From NCBI GenBank assembly GCA_017964325.1, contig JAGCSE010000116.1, forward strand, positions 1 to 12,672: a stretch of 12,672 nt of DNA. Direction: 5' to 3'. The notes under the pieces are model-generated. The model did not search any database, was not told where the DNA came from, and was given only the letters and a program-made list of their open reading frames with translations. The stretch comes from Victivallales bacterium (GTDB lineage: Bacteria; Verrucomicrobiota; Lentisphaeria; Oligosphaerales; Oligosphaeraceae). Both the position numbers and the translations under genes were made by a program. Below are positions 1-6,886 of this stretch, one piece after another. Position 1 is the first letter of the stretch. Each line of letters opens with the position of its first letter.

Positions 1-308
1 ATGCACGCGGCTCCTGCTTCAGCCGTTTTCAACAGGACTTCCTGCCGTGACTCATCCGTCGGGCAGGCTTTCCAACAGTCGTTCCTGTAGAAGAAGAACA
101 TGAACGGCAGAGGAGCAGTGCCGATGATCCGCTCAAACGTCTTCACTTCACGGAATTCCGGTTTCAGGCGGGACAGGTCTATGCCGATACCGTCCGCGCC
201 ATCATATTCCGCTCCACGTATTTGCGCAATCAGCTCTTCCGGTGTCTCGCCGTTCATGATCGCCGTAATCATAGGGCCTTTGCGGGCCGGGGAGAATGTT
301 CTTTGCAT
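1..308 (-). CDS. Type I 3-dehydroquinate dehydratase-like protein (N-terminal part, runs off the window)
   Basis: The first 102 residues are visible; the gene continues past the left edge. The start at 308 has an AGAGG ribosome site 8 nt upstream. Seen: the segment ITAIMNGETPEELIAQI, then an ADGIGIDLSRLKPEF stretch, FMFFFYRND, and DESRQEVLLKTAEAGA. These match the order of strand beta1, helix 1, strand beta2 and the Arg-bearing strand of type I (AroD/AroC) dehydroquinases, which dehydrate 3-dehydroquinate in the shikimate pathway through a Schiff-base lysine on a TIM barrel. The catalytic His and Lys lie beyond the edge and cannot be checked. Oddity: the family usually has a Glu in strand 2 (E-x-R-x-D); here the equivalent is G-x-D, so substrate or activity may differ. 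It could be a dehydroquinase-fold protein with another role. It is transcribed divergently from trkA. Confidence 0.72.
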   Translation of the reverse strand, partial: MQRTFSPARKGPMITAIMNGETPEELIAQIRGAEYDGADGIGIDLSRLKPEFREVKTFERIIGTAPLPFMFFFYRNDCWKACPTDESRQEVLLKTAEAGAAC

Positions 309-355
309 ATCGTCGCCTCTTTAGAAATGGAAAACAAACCATCCCTCCCATTTAA

Positions 356-383
356 AACGTAAACCACACACGGCCAATGTCAA
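356..383 (-). promoter_or_regulatory. Weak candidate promoter for the dehydroquinase-like gene
   Basis: On the minus strand a perfect TTGACA (383-378) is followed after 16 nt by TACGTT (361-356), a poor -10; TTAAAT lies a little further on. A second minus-strand TTGACA sits at 407-402. The -35 match is strong, the -10 weak, so this is only a candidate. Confidence 0.3.
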
Positions 384-400
384 CCTCACACTGCATTTTC

Positions 401-428
401 TTGTCAAATCCTTTTCCATGATTAAATT
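401..428 (+). promoter_or_regulatory. Weak candidate promoter for the trkA operon
   Basis: TTGTCA (401-406) and TAAATT (423-428) are 16 nt apart in an AT-rich stretch just upstream of trkA. Each box matches consensus only partly. The -35 overlaps a minus-strand TTGACA, so the divergent genes might share this region. Confidence 0.3.
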
Positions 429-469
429 TATATCCCATGAAATTGAACAATTATTCACAAGGTTAAAAT

Positions 470-1822
470 ATGAAAATCATTATCATCGGCGCGGGTGAAC
501 TCGGGCAGTTGTTGGCGGAACGGCTCAGCAGCGCCCGAAACGACGTCACCATCATCGACATCTCAAAAGAGGGTTTCGCCCGTATCCATGAAAAATTGGA
601 TGTCATGACACTTGCGGGAGACGCCACAAGTATCAAGACGATGGCAGAAGCGGGTACGCCAAAGGCGGACATGCTCATCGCCGTATCAGGCGACCAGGCA
701 TCAAACATCCTCGCCTGCACGATCGCCAAGCATTTCGGCGTCAAAAAGACAATCTGCCGCCTCTATTCCATGGATGCCTTCGATGAATCCCTCAACATCA
801 TGCCGGATTTCTACGGCATCGACAAGGCATTCTCATCCCCTGCTGAATGCGCAAACAGCGTATTGGAATCGCTCCAACGGCGCATCATTCTCGAAAGCAT
901 CCAGTTCTCAAATCACGAGGCGACTCTTGTCACCGCCGTCATCACCTCTGCATCTCCCCTGCAAGGACTTCATCTTCAAGATATTCCAAATACAGAACTT
1001 CTCAGCAAGATTCGCATCGCCGCACTCGTCCGCGACCGCCAGTTGATGATTCCGCACGGCGACACCATGATCTACCAAGGAGACAAACTCTACATCGCAG
1101 GCCACAAGGAATATGTCGAACAGTTTCTCGACTATGCGGAAGGCCATCCAGACCCCAAACGGCAGCTGATCATCATCGCCGGCGTGAACAGAGTCAGCGA
1201 AATCATCGCTTCAAAACTCCTCCAGCAAGGCCACGAAGTCCGTTTTGTGGGAAACAACCTCCAGCAAAGCGACGACCTCCTCAATGAAATGCCTGACGAT
1301 GTCATGATCGTCCATGGCGACATCACGGATGAAGAAGTTCTAAAAGAGGCTGGCATCGCCAAATGTGACTCGTTCATCGGCATTGATGACACTGATGAGA
1401 AGAACATCCTCAGCTGCATTCTCGCCAAACGCCTCGGCGCGAAAAAAGCCGTCGTCGTCACGCATAAGCCTGAATACATCTCCATCCTCCCCGCCATGGA
1501 CGTCATCGACAGCGGCTTCAACACGACACTCGTCTCACTCAACACCATCTTCAGGCTCATGGGCGACAGTTCGTTCCGCATCGACTCCAGGCTGCTCGCA
1601 TTCCAGGCTTTCCTAAAAGAATTCACCATCAAGCCGTCTTCCGCCTTGATCAATAAGACGCTCAAGAACTGTAAGTTGCCATCATCCGCAGTCTTGGCCA
1701 TGATATTCAGAAACAATCAAGTCATCACGCCGACTGGCGACACGGAGCTGAAGGAAGGCGATGTCGTCGTCGCAATCGTCACCCCCGCGTCGGAAGAGCA
1801 GATCAAGCCCTATTTCGGCTGA
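470..1822 (+). CDS. trkA: Trk potassium uptake regulatory subunit TrkA
   Basis: A 450-aa cytoplasmic protein, close to the usual length of about 458. It binds NAD(H)/nucleotides and gates the TrkH/TrkG potassium channel subunit. Seen: a duplicated RCK layout. RCK-N1 starts with the Rossmann loop GAGELG (residues 7-12) and the acidic D30 at the end of beta2; a TrkA-C-like domain spans about 145-220; RCK-N2 starts near 231; a second TrkA-C domain covers about 375-447. The ATG at 470 has AAGG at 459-462. Oddity: the second Rossmann loop reads AGVNRVS instead of GxGxxG and lacks the acidic residue after beta2 (V-G-N-N), so the second half probably does not bind NAD in the usual way. trkH follows after 12 bp, which supports the assignment. 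Confidence 0.95.
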   Translation: MKIIIIGAGELGQLLAERLSSARNDVTIIDISKEGFARIHEKLDVMTLAGDATSIKTMAEAGTPKADMLIAVSGDQASNILACTIAKHFGVKKTICRLYSMDAFDESLNIMPDFYGIDKAFSSPAECANSVLESLQRRIILESIQFSNHEATLVTAVITSASPLQGLHLQDIPNTELLSKIRIAALVRDRQLMIPHGDTMIYQGDKLYIAGHKEYVEQFLDYAEGHPDPKRQLIIIAGVNRVSEIIASKLLQQGHEVRFVGNNLQQSDDLLNEMPDDVMIVHGDITDEEVLKEAGIAKCDSFIGIDDTDEKNILSCILAKRLGAKKAVVVTHKPEYISILPAMDVIDSGFNTTLVSLNTIFRLMGDSSFRIDSRLLAFQAFLKEFTIKPSSALINKTLKNCKLPSSAVLAMIFRNNQVITPTGDTELKEGDVVVAIVTPASEEQIKPYFG

Positions 1823-1834
1823 ATTGTTATTACC

Positions 1835-3517
1835 ATGAAATACCGCGCAATACTACATGTCAATTCACTGCTGCTGATCTTCCTTTCGTTCGGCATGGCT
1901 ATATCATCGGCAGTTTCCTTTATCATGGGAGATCCAGACGCCATCGTCTTTCGCTTCACGCTTTGCGCAATCTGGACATTCATCGTCGGTTATACGCTCT
2001 GCAAACTGACTGAGCGAAAACGCGGCGAACTGGATTTCGGCAGTTCCACACGCGATGGCTTCTTCACCGTCGCCCTGGGCTGGTTCTGCGCAGTCGTCTT
2101 TTGCTCGCTCCCATTTATTTCATGCGTCAATCTCACTATTTACGACTCTTTCTTCGAGACGGCTTCCGGCCTGACCACAACAGGAGCCTCCGTCATCAGC
2201 ACAGACCTGATGATGAGCGACGGAAGGCCCCTCGGTGAAATCCTCGCCTTCCTCCCGCGACACGATCCAGCCAACCTCCCCCTTCCCTCCGGACTCCTTT
2301 TCTGGCGATGCCTTCTCAACTGGCTCGGCGGGGTAGGAATCGTCTTCTTCGTCCTGCTCATCCTCCCGTTGCTCAACGTCGGCCGCGGAACACAACTCTA
2401 CAATGCGGAAGTGCCTGGACTCAAGACGGATGGCGGTCAGCTCACTCCACGACTCGGCAGTTCCATCCTGTATGTCACCATCGTCTATGTCCTGCTGACC
2501 ACCATGGCGGGACTTCTCTACTACAATTTCGGAATGGGCCTGTTCGATTCAATATGCCATGCGCTTTCCACCATCGCCACGGGCGGCTTCTCCAATAAAT
2601 CCGCAAGCATCGGCTATTTCAAGAATCCAGGCATCCAATGGAGCGTCATCGCTGTCATGTTCGTTGCAGCATGTAATTTCTCCCTCCTGTTGAAAACCAT
2701 ATTCACAAGAAAGTTTCCATATTTTGCAGACGAAGAATTCCGTTTCTTCACGTGCATGGTCATCATCGCCACGCTCGTCATCACCCCCCTGGTCTATTTC
2801 TCCTCACCTGAAAGCATCAGCGTGACAGGAGACCCCGCATACGAGGCGAGAACAGTGTCCAACTATTTACGCACGGTGGCTTTCCAGGTCGTTTCCATCG
2901 CCTCAACCACTGGCTTCGGCACATCCGACTACGAAAACTGGAACTGCCCCATTGCCATTTTGATCCTCTTCATCATGATGTTCCCATGCGGATGCGGCGG
3001 CAGTACGGCCGGTGGCATGAAATGCTCGCGAATACTCGTCGTCGCCAAACATCTCATCAATGAAATCAAACATTGCGTCTATCCACGCACCATTCCAACT
3101 GTCAGGATCAGTGGCGAACGCATTGACCAGGCGCTGGTCGCCAAGACGCTCGCCTTCGTCCTCTGCTATCTCGTCATCTTCGTCACGGTCGCCCTCCTGC
3201 TCATGTTCATCGAATACCGCCCGAACACCGCCCAGGCAACAACAGAAATAACCGAACAGACTATTAGCGCACAAGGGAACACGCCTATTGCAAATACCAA
3301 CCATTCCAACAGCCCAATGGATGTCAAGACAGCCATAAGCGCATCTATTTCAGCCATCAGCAACATCGGTCCCGGGCTTGGAGCCATCAGCCCGTCATGC
3401 GACTACCATTGGCTCCATCCAATTTCCAAAATCCTTCTGGCCATCACCATGATCACGGGCCGTCTAGAACTTTACACAATCCTTGTCCTGTTCCTCCCTT
3501 CATTCTGGCGAAAGTAA
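1835..3517 (+). CDS. trkH: Trk/Ktr potassium transporter membrane subunit, TrkH family
   Basis: A 560-aa inner-membrane K+ translocating subunit that works with TrkA. Seen: the four MPM pore repeats with their filter glycines: TTTGAS (G117), IATGGF (G250), ASTTGFG (G360) and SNIGPG (G512). Also present are the GGSTAGGMK segment (388-396), which forms the M2 loop region of the third repeat, and the C-terminal GRLELYT...FWRK ending typical of TrkH. It is longer than the common length of about 480. The extra length sits in a Pro-rich loop after the first filter (about 126-152) and a polar Thr/Asn/Gln-rich loop before the fourth filter (about 462-495). The start has no clear Shine-Dalgarno; 12 bp separate it from the trkA stop, so translational coupling is likely. 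Confidence 0.93.
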   Translation: MKYRAILHVNSLLLIFLSFGMAISSAVSFIMGDPDAIVFRFTLCAIWTFIVGYTLCKLTERKRGELDFGSSTRDGFFTVALGWFCAVVFCSLPFISCVNLTIYDSFFETASGLTTTGASVISTDLMMSDGRPLGEILAFLPRHDPANLPLPSGLLFWRCLLNWLGGVGIVFFVLLILPLLNVGRGTQLYNAEVPGLKTDGGQLTPRLGSSILYVTIVYVLLTTMAGLLYYNFGMGLFDSICHALSTIATGGFSNKSASIGYFKNPGIQWSVIAVMFVAACNFSLLLKTIFTRKFPYFADEEFRFFTCMVIIATLVITPLVYFSSPESISVTGDPAYEARTVSNYLRTVAFQVVSIASTTGFGTSDYENWNCPIAILILFIMMFPCGCGGSTAGGMKCSRILVVAKHLINEIKHCVYPRTIPTVRISGERIDQALVAKTLAFVLCYLVIFVTVALLLMFIEYRPNTAQATTEITEQTISAQGNTPIANTNHSNSPMDVKTAISASISAISNIGPGLGAISPSCDYHWLHPISKILLAITMITGRLELYTILVLFLPSFWRK

Positions 3518-3536
3518 ATTTCTCACAATATCTTCC

Positions 3537-3541
3537 GGGAG
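3537..3541 (+). promoter_or_regulatory. Ribosome binding site fixing the start of the 892-aa secreted protein
   Basis: GGGAG lies 7 nt before the ATG at 3549. The reading frame also stays open upstream to an ATG at 3483, but that lies inside trkH and would bury the signal peptide. This site and the signal peptide both favour 3549. Confidence 0.7.
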
Positions 3542-3548
3542 AAAAAAC

Positions 3549-6227
3549 ATGAAGCATCTCGCCGTCCTCCTCCTGTTCGCAGCCTGCCTCCTGTCCGCAC
3601 AACAAGACGAAATCATGCTCTTTGATTTCCGCAACAAAAACACCTGCGGCTGGTTCGGCAACCACGACATCGCATCCGTCACGCCAACGGACGAAGGCCT
3701 GCACGCCGTCAGCTCAGGCCGCGAAGACCCGTGGATCGAAGGCCCCGTCATTCCCAAACTCCCTGACGGAGACTACGACAAAATCATTCTCGAAATCCGT
3801 TACAAGGGAACTGGCAAAAGCATACAGATTTTCTACGGCCCCCAATTCACGCCGCTTCGACAAGCAAACGTCAGAGGCAAAGGCACAAACGAATGGACAA
3901 CCGAACGTCTTGTCATCCCGCGTCCAACGGATGATTCCCGCCTTCGCATTGACCCATGTATGTTCGCCGGCGAAATCACCGTCGCCACCATCAAGGCCAT
4001 TCCGCTTCCAACGCTTTTCACGCCATCGTCAAGAAAGCCCTCTCCAATCATCGTCGACGACGATGCAGCCATTCTGACATCAGGCTCGCTGACCATTCGT
4101 CATGCACCAGACAAATGGGATGCGTATGTTGTTGAAAACAATCGGATTCCTATTGCTTGCGCCCATGACGAGCCGCTTTTCGCCTGTCTGGTCAACGGCA
4201 AGACGGAAATCTTCAATCTCACAAAAGACGCCTATACAACCATTTCCCACACAACTTCCTCCCTGACCGTCACCGCCATTTTCAAAGACAGCGGCAATGC
4301 TGAATGGACAGCCGTCCGCACGTTCATGGCCGCCCACAGCAACGCTGTCAACATCACGACCTCCATCCGCGTCTCAGAAGACCGACAGCTTGTCCAAATG
4401 CCTTGGATAACGTTATTTCCAGGACTCGGCACGTTCGGCACACGTAAGACACAGGCCCTGCTGGCAGGCGTTGAATATCTTGTCGATGAACCGTCCTCCG
4501 ACTGCAAGGATTTCGCACCGCAGCAAGCCAACCGCCGCATGGTCAATAATTACAAGCTCTGCTTCCCTCTCATGGCCATCTCATACAAGAAGCAATGGCT
4601 CTCGCTTTCATGGGACTATGGCAAGTTTCCCGCAACCATTTTCGACTCGCCCGACCGCCTGTTCCATTCCGACGCGCATTTGTTCGCCCTCTGGTCGCCA
4701 AGCCCACGCCAGGATCGCATGGAAAATGATGTCAACGTCTATAGGGCTTTTCCAATTTATAAAAACATTCCACTGAAATTGGAGACGACTATCACCGTCG
4801 GTGAAGGCGACGGTACCATAGCCCCCGCCATTGCTGACTACCTTGAACGGAATCCGCTACCACCTCTGCCTATCTATGAAGACGGCTTCCAAGGAGCCTT
4901 GAATCTAGCGGCTCACGGCTGGCTGGACTCTGTCATCCATGTCGATAATCAATGGCGTCATGCCTACACAAGGGGCACAGGCCATCCGCCCAGAAACGCG
5001 TTCGACCCTATCGTCCTCATGGACTACATCGCCCAGAAGACGACGGACAAATTCATGTCAAAACGTCTGCAAGACTGCATTGTCCAGACACTTCCGTCAT
5101 ATCCAATTAACAACTACGGAAACAGTGTCACCCACAACTACCAAAATCTTTTCAGTTATCTTTATCAAAGCGCTGCCGAAAACTGGCTCAAAGCCGTCTA
5201 TCCATCTGCCAACCAACAACTTGACAGGCTTCGTCCAGACGGCTCCTATCCCTACCGCCCTGCACCGCCAGATGTTAAATTCAACTACGGTACGACCCAT
5301 TGGGCCGACCACGCCAACGGCTTGACCGCCAGCAGCTTGCTGGGCGCATCTAGATTCGTGCTAGCCTCCGCCAATCCGTCGGTCCGCGAAAAATATCTGA
5401 CTATTATCGACCGTGTTTTCGACTGTTATCGCAACGACGTGCCGCGCGGTGCACAGACGTGGGAAATCCCCCTGCATTCTCCAGACATTCTCGGCTCCGC
5501 CTATATGCTTGTCCTGGCCGCAACCGCCTACAAGATTTCCGGCAATCCAAAATACTTGAAAGAAGCTGAATACTGGGCACTTACAGGCGTTCCGTTCGTC
5601 TATCTCGTCAATCCCGTAGAGCATCTGAATCCCAAAGGGCTGTACGGGACAATTGCCGTGCTTGGCGCGACGTTCTGGACAGCTTCCAACTGGATCGGCC
5701 TTCCCGTCCAATGGTGCGGAGCCGTCTATCGTAACGCACTTTACGAATATCTAGACATCCTCGACGATCCCGCCAAGCAAGCCTTCTGGAAGAAAATCGC
5801 CGACGGCATTACGATAACGGGTCTGCAATTCACCTATCAGGAACGTGACGGCGATCCAGCGGATCAGATTGGCCTTCTTCCTGATTCCTACAGACTTATG
5901 ATGGGCATGAAAGGCGGTCCGTCCATCAATCCAGGCACCATCCAGCTCTTCATGCCGCAAGCCTACGGCGAAACGCCCATCATCAATGTCAAGATGCTGA
6001 AAATCGGCCGTTTCATCCATGCTTTAGGCGACATCAAAACCATTTCAGATTCGCAAGCGGAACTTGATTTATGGCCTGCAAGACCAACGGACGTACTCAT
6101 TACGGGACTAGCCGCCAAGCCGTCCGAAATCCGCTGGCAGGGCAAATCCATCCAATTCAAATGGCTCCCTGAACACAACGCCTTCATCGCCAACATCCAA
6201 GGCAAAGGCATGCTGGAATGGCGGTGA
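3549..6227 (+). CDS. Large secreted protein with probable alpha/alpha-toroid (six-hairpin glycosidase-like) domain
   Basis: An 892-aa exported protein of no family I can name. Residues 1-17 (MKHLAVLLLFAACLLSA) form a short signal peptide, probably cut before QQD; C13 has no proper lipobox. Residues about 20-150 look like a beta-sandwich of carbohydrate-binding type (LFDFRNKN..., EIRYKGTGKSIQIFYG, then W/L-alternating strands). About 170-420 is more beta-rich sequence. About 445-760 is helical with repeated aromatic/acidic motifs (HGWLDS 456-461, RPDGSYPYR 562-570, HWADHANGLTASS 584-596, SPDILGSAYMLVLAATAYK 644-662). This resembles alpha/alpha-toroid glycosidases and lyases. The last 60 residues return to beta strands. 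A role in polysaccharide breakdown or modification is inferred from the fold impression only; no catalytic pair can be assigned. It sits 31 bp after trkH, probably the same transcript. Confidence 0.75.
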   Translation: MKHLAVLLLFAACLLSAQQDEIMLFDFRNKNTCGWFGNHDIASVTPTDEGLHAVSSGREDPWIEGPVIPKLPDGDYDKIILEIRYKGTGKSIQIFYGPQFTPLRQANVRGKGTNEWTTERLVIPRPTDDSRLRIDPCMFAGEITVATIKAIPLPTLFTPSSRKPSPIIVDDDAAILTSGSLTIRHAPDKWDAYVVENNRIPIACAHDEPLFACLVNGKTEIFNLTKDAYTTISHTTSSLTVTAIFKDSGNAEWTAVRTFMAAHSNAVNITTSIRVSEDRQLVQMPWITLFPGLGTFGTRKTQALLAGVEYLVDEPSSDCKDFAPQQANRRMVNNYKLCFPLMAISYKKQWLSLSWDYGKFPATIFDSPDRLFHSDAHLFALWSPSPRQDRMENDVNVYRAFPIYKNIPLKLETTITVGEGDGTIAPAIADYLERNPLPPLPIYEDGFQGALNLAAHGWLDSVIHVDNQWRHAYTRGTGHPPRNAFDPIVLMDYIAQKTTDKFMSKRLQDCIVQTLPSYPINNYGNSVTHNYQNLFSYLYQSAAENWLKAVYPSANQQLDRLRPDGSYPYRPAPPDVKFNYGTTHWADHANGLTASSLLGASRFVLASANPSVREKYLTIIDRVFDCYRNDVPRGAQTWEIPLHSPDILGSAYMLVLAATAYKISGNPKYLKEAEYWALTGVPFVYLVNPVEHLNPKGLYGTIAVLGATFWTASNWIGLPVQWCGAVYRNALYEYLDILDDPAKQAFWKKIADGITITGLQFTYQERDGDPADQIGLLPDSYRLMMGMKGGPSINPGTIQLFMPQAYGETPIINVKMLKIGRFIHALGDIKTISDSQAELDLWPARPTDVLITGLAAKPSEIRWQGKSIQFKWLPEHNAFIANIQGKGMLEWR

Positions 6228-6284
6228 ACAATTGCGTCCCGCTCACCACAAAACAGTTCTCACTCCCCCAAAAATAGAGAAATA

Positions 6285-6319
6285 TGAGCAAGAAAACTGA
6301 CAGAGTGAGCAAGAAAACT
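6285..6319 (+). repeat. 14-bp direct repeat, period 21
   Basis: TGAGCAAGAAAACT occurs at 6285-6298 and again, identical, at 6306-6319. It lies 58 bp after the stop of the secreted-protein gene. A 27-codon frame from 6284 passes through it but has no good ribosome site. Function unknown. Confidence 0.6.
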
Positions 6320-6362
6320 ATTGTTCTGTCCATGGTAATTCTATTAAACACGAATGATTGTG

Positions 6363-6505
6363 TCTAAGAAACGGCGAGGGAGGGGCGCACTCTGTGCGAC
6401 CGTTTGCGCAACGCGCAAACACCTCTTTAGTTTTCTTTTTAATCTAAGAAACGGCAAGGGAGGGGCGCACTCTGTGCGACCGTTTGCGCAACGCGCAAAC
6501 ACCTC
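6363..6505. repeat. Two direct copies of a 63-bp two-hairpin element
   Basis: Copy 1 is 6363-6425 and copy 2 is 6443-6505, identical at 62 of 63 positions (only 6376 G versus 6456 A) with period 80. Each copy carries two perfect inverted repeats: CGCAC-TCT-GTGCG (6386-6398; 6466-6478) and GTTTGCGC-AAC-GCGCAAAC (6402-6420; 6482-6500). The flanks of the two copies are unrelated, so the boundaries are sharp. The paired-hairpin layout resembles REP/BIME intergenic elements of other bacteria, but I do not recognise the family. A T-rich spacer (6426-6442) separates the copies. Confidence 0.8.
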
Positions 6506-6685
6506 CAGCCCGTTGGCAAGGGGAAACACGAAGAAACACCGCCTGAAGAGCGACACAATGATATCGCCTGCAAATGTCTAAAAGGCACACAGTTAACGGT
6601 TGCTCCCTTGGGACAGCACCCGCAGGATGCCACAATTATCGGAACCGCGTCAGTGATGACAGGAATACACCGCAGCAGAGTTCTG

Positions 6686-6722
6686 GTGGGAATACAGTAT
6701 TATCACAATCATGCTGTATCCC
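6686..6722. other. Hairpin, 9-bp stem with one bulge
   Basis: GGGAATACAG (6688-6697) pairs with CTGTATCCC (6714-6722) with one bulged A, leaving a 16-nt AT-rich loop. It lies just past the terminator as read from the kinase gene. Confidence 0.5.
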
Positions 6723-6724
6723 GT

Positions 6725-6757
6725 AAAAAATCGACCGCCTAACGGCGGCATCTTTTT
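6725..6757. terminator. Probable bidirectional rho-independent terminator
   Basis: CCGCC-TAAC-GGCGG (6735-6748) is flanked by A6 (6725-6730) on the left and T5 (6753-6757) on the right. It can therefore act as a GC hairpin plus U-tract in both directions. The stem is short (5 bp, all GC). It lies between the convergent secreted-protein and kinase genes, where a shared terminator is expected. Confidence 0.6.
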
Positions 6758-6763
6758 CGCCTT

Positions 6764-6853
6764 CGGCAGCCGCTGTCGGATGCCATATATGCGGCGCTTC
6801 GCACCTGTCCCGCTCCGCGGGGACCTTGTCATCCGGTAGGCCGCCGCGATGAC
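6764..6853 (-). other. Three further hairpins just downstream of the kinase stop codon
   Basis: Three dyads lie in the kinase 3' region. GTCATC (6828-6833) pairs with GATGAC (6848-6853), with an inner CGG/CCG pair and a single bulge. GTCCC (6807-6811) pairs with GGGAC (6820-6824), with an inner GC/GC pair. CGGCAG (6764-6769) pairs with CTGTCG (6773-6778), including one G-U. With the terminator they would form a structured 3' end. The first lies about 34 bp past the stop. Confidence 0.5.
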
Positions 6854-6886
6854 TCCGCAAGCTCAAGATAAGGAGAATGAATGTCA

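Larger units (their letters stand above)
6228..6886. other. Gene-free spacer with repeats and hairpins
   Basis: A 659-bp stretch between the convergent ends of the secreted-protein gene and the kinase gene. No credible coding frame: the open frames are short and run through palindromes. It holds a 14-bp direct repeat, a duplicated 63-bp element and a hairpin cluster, each listed separately. Between 6506 and 6685 I see nothing recognisable. Confidence 0.7.

Noticed and set aside
100..324. 74-codon plus-strand frame opposite the dehydroquinase-like gene
   Set aside because: Shadow frame; the minus strand gives recognisable dehydroquinase sequence with a proper start and ribosome site.
6284..6367. 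27-codon plus-strand frame starting MSKKTDRVSKKT
   Set aside because: Weak ribosome site, made mostly of a 14-bp direct repeat, and it stops inside the 63-bp element.
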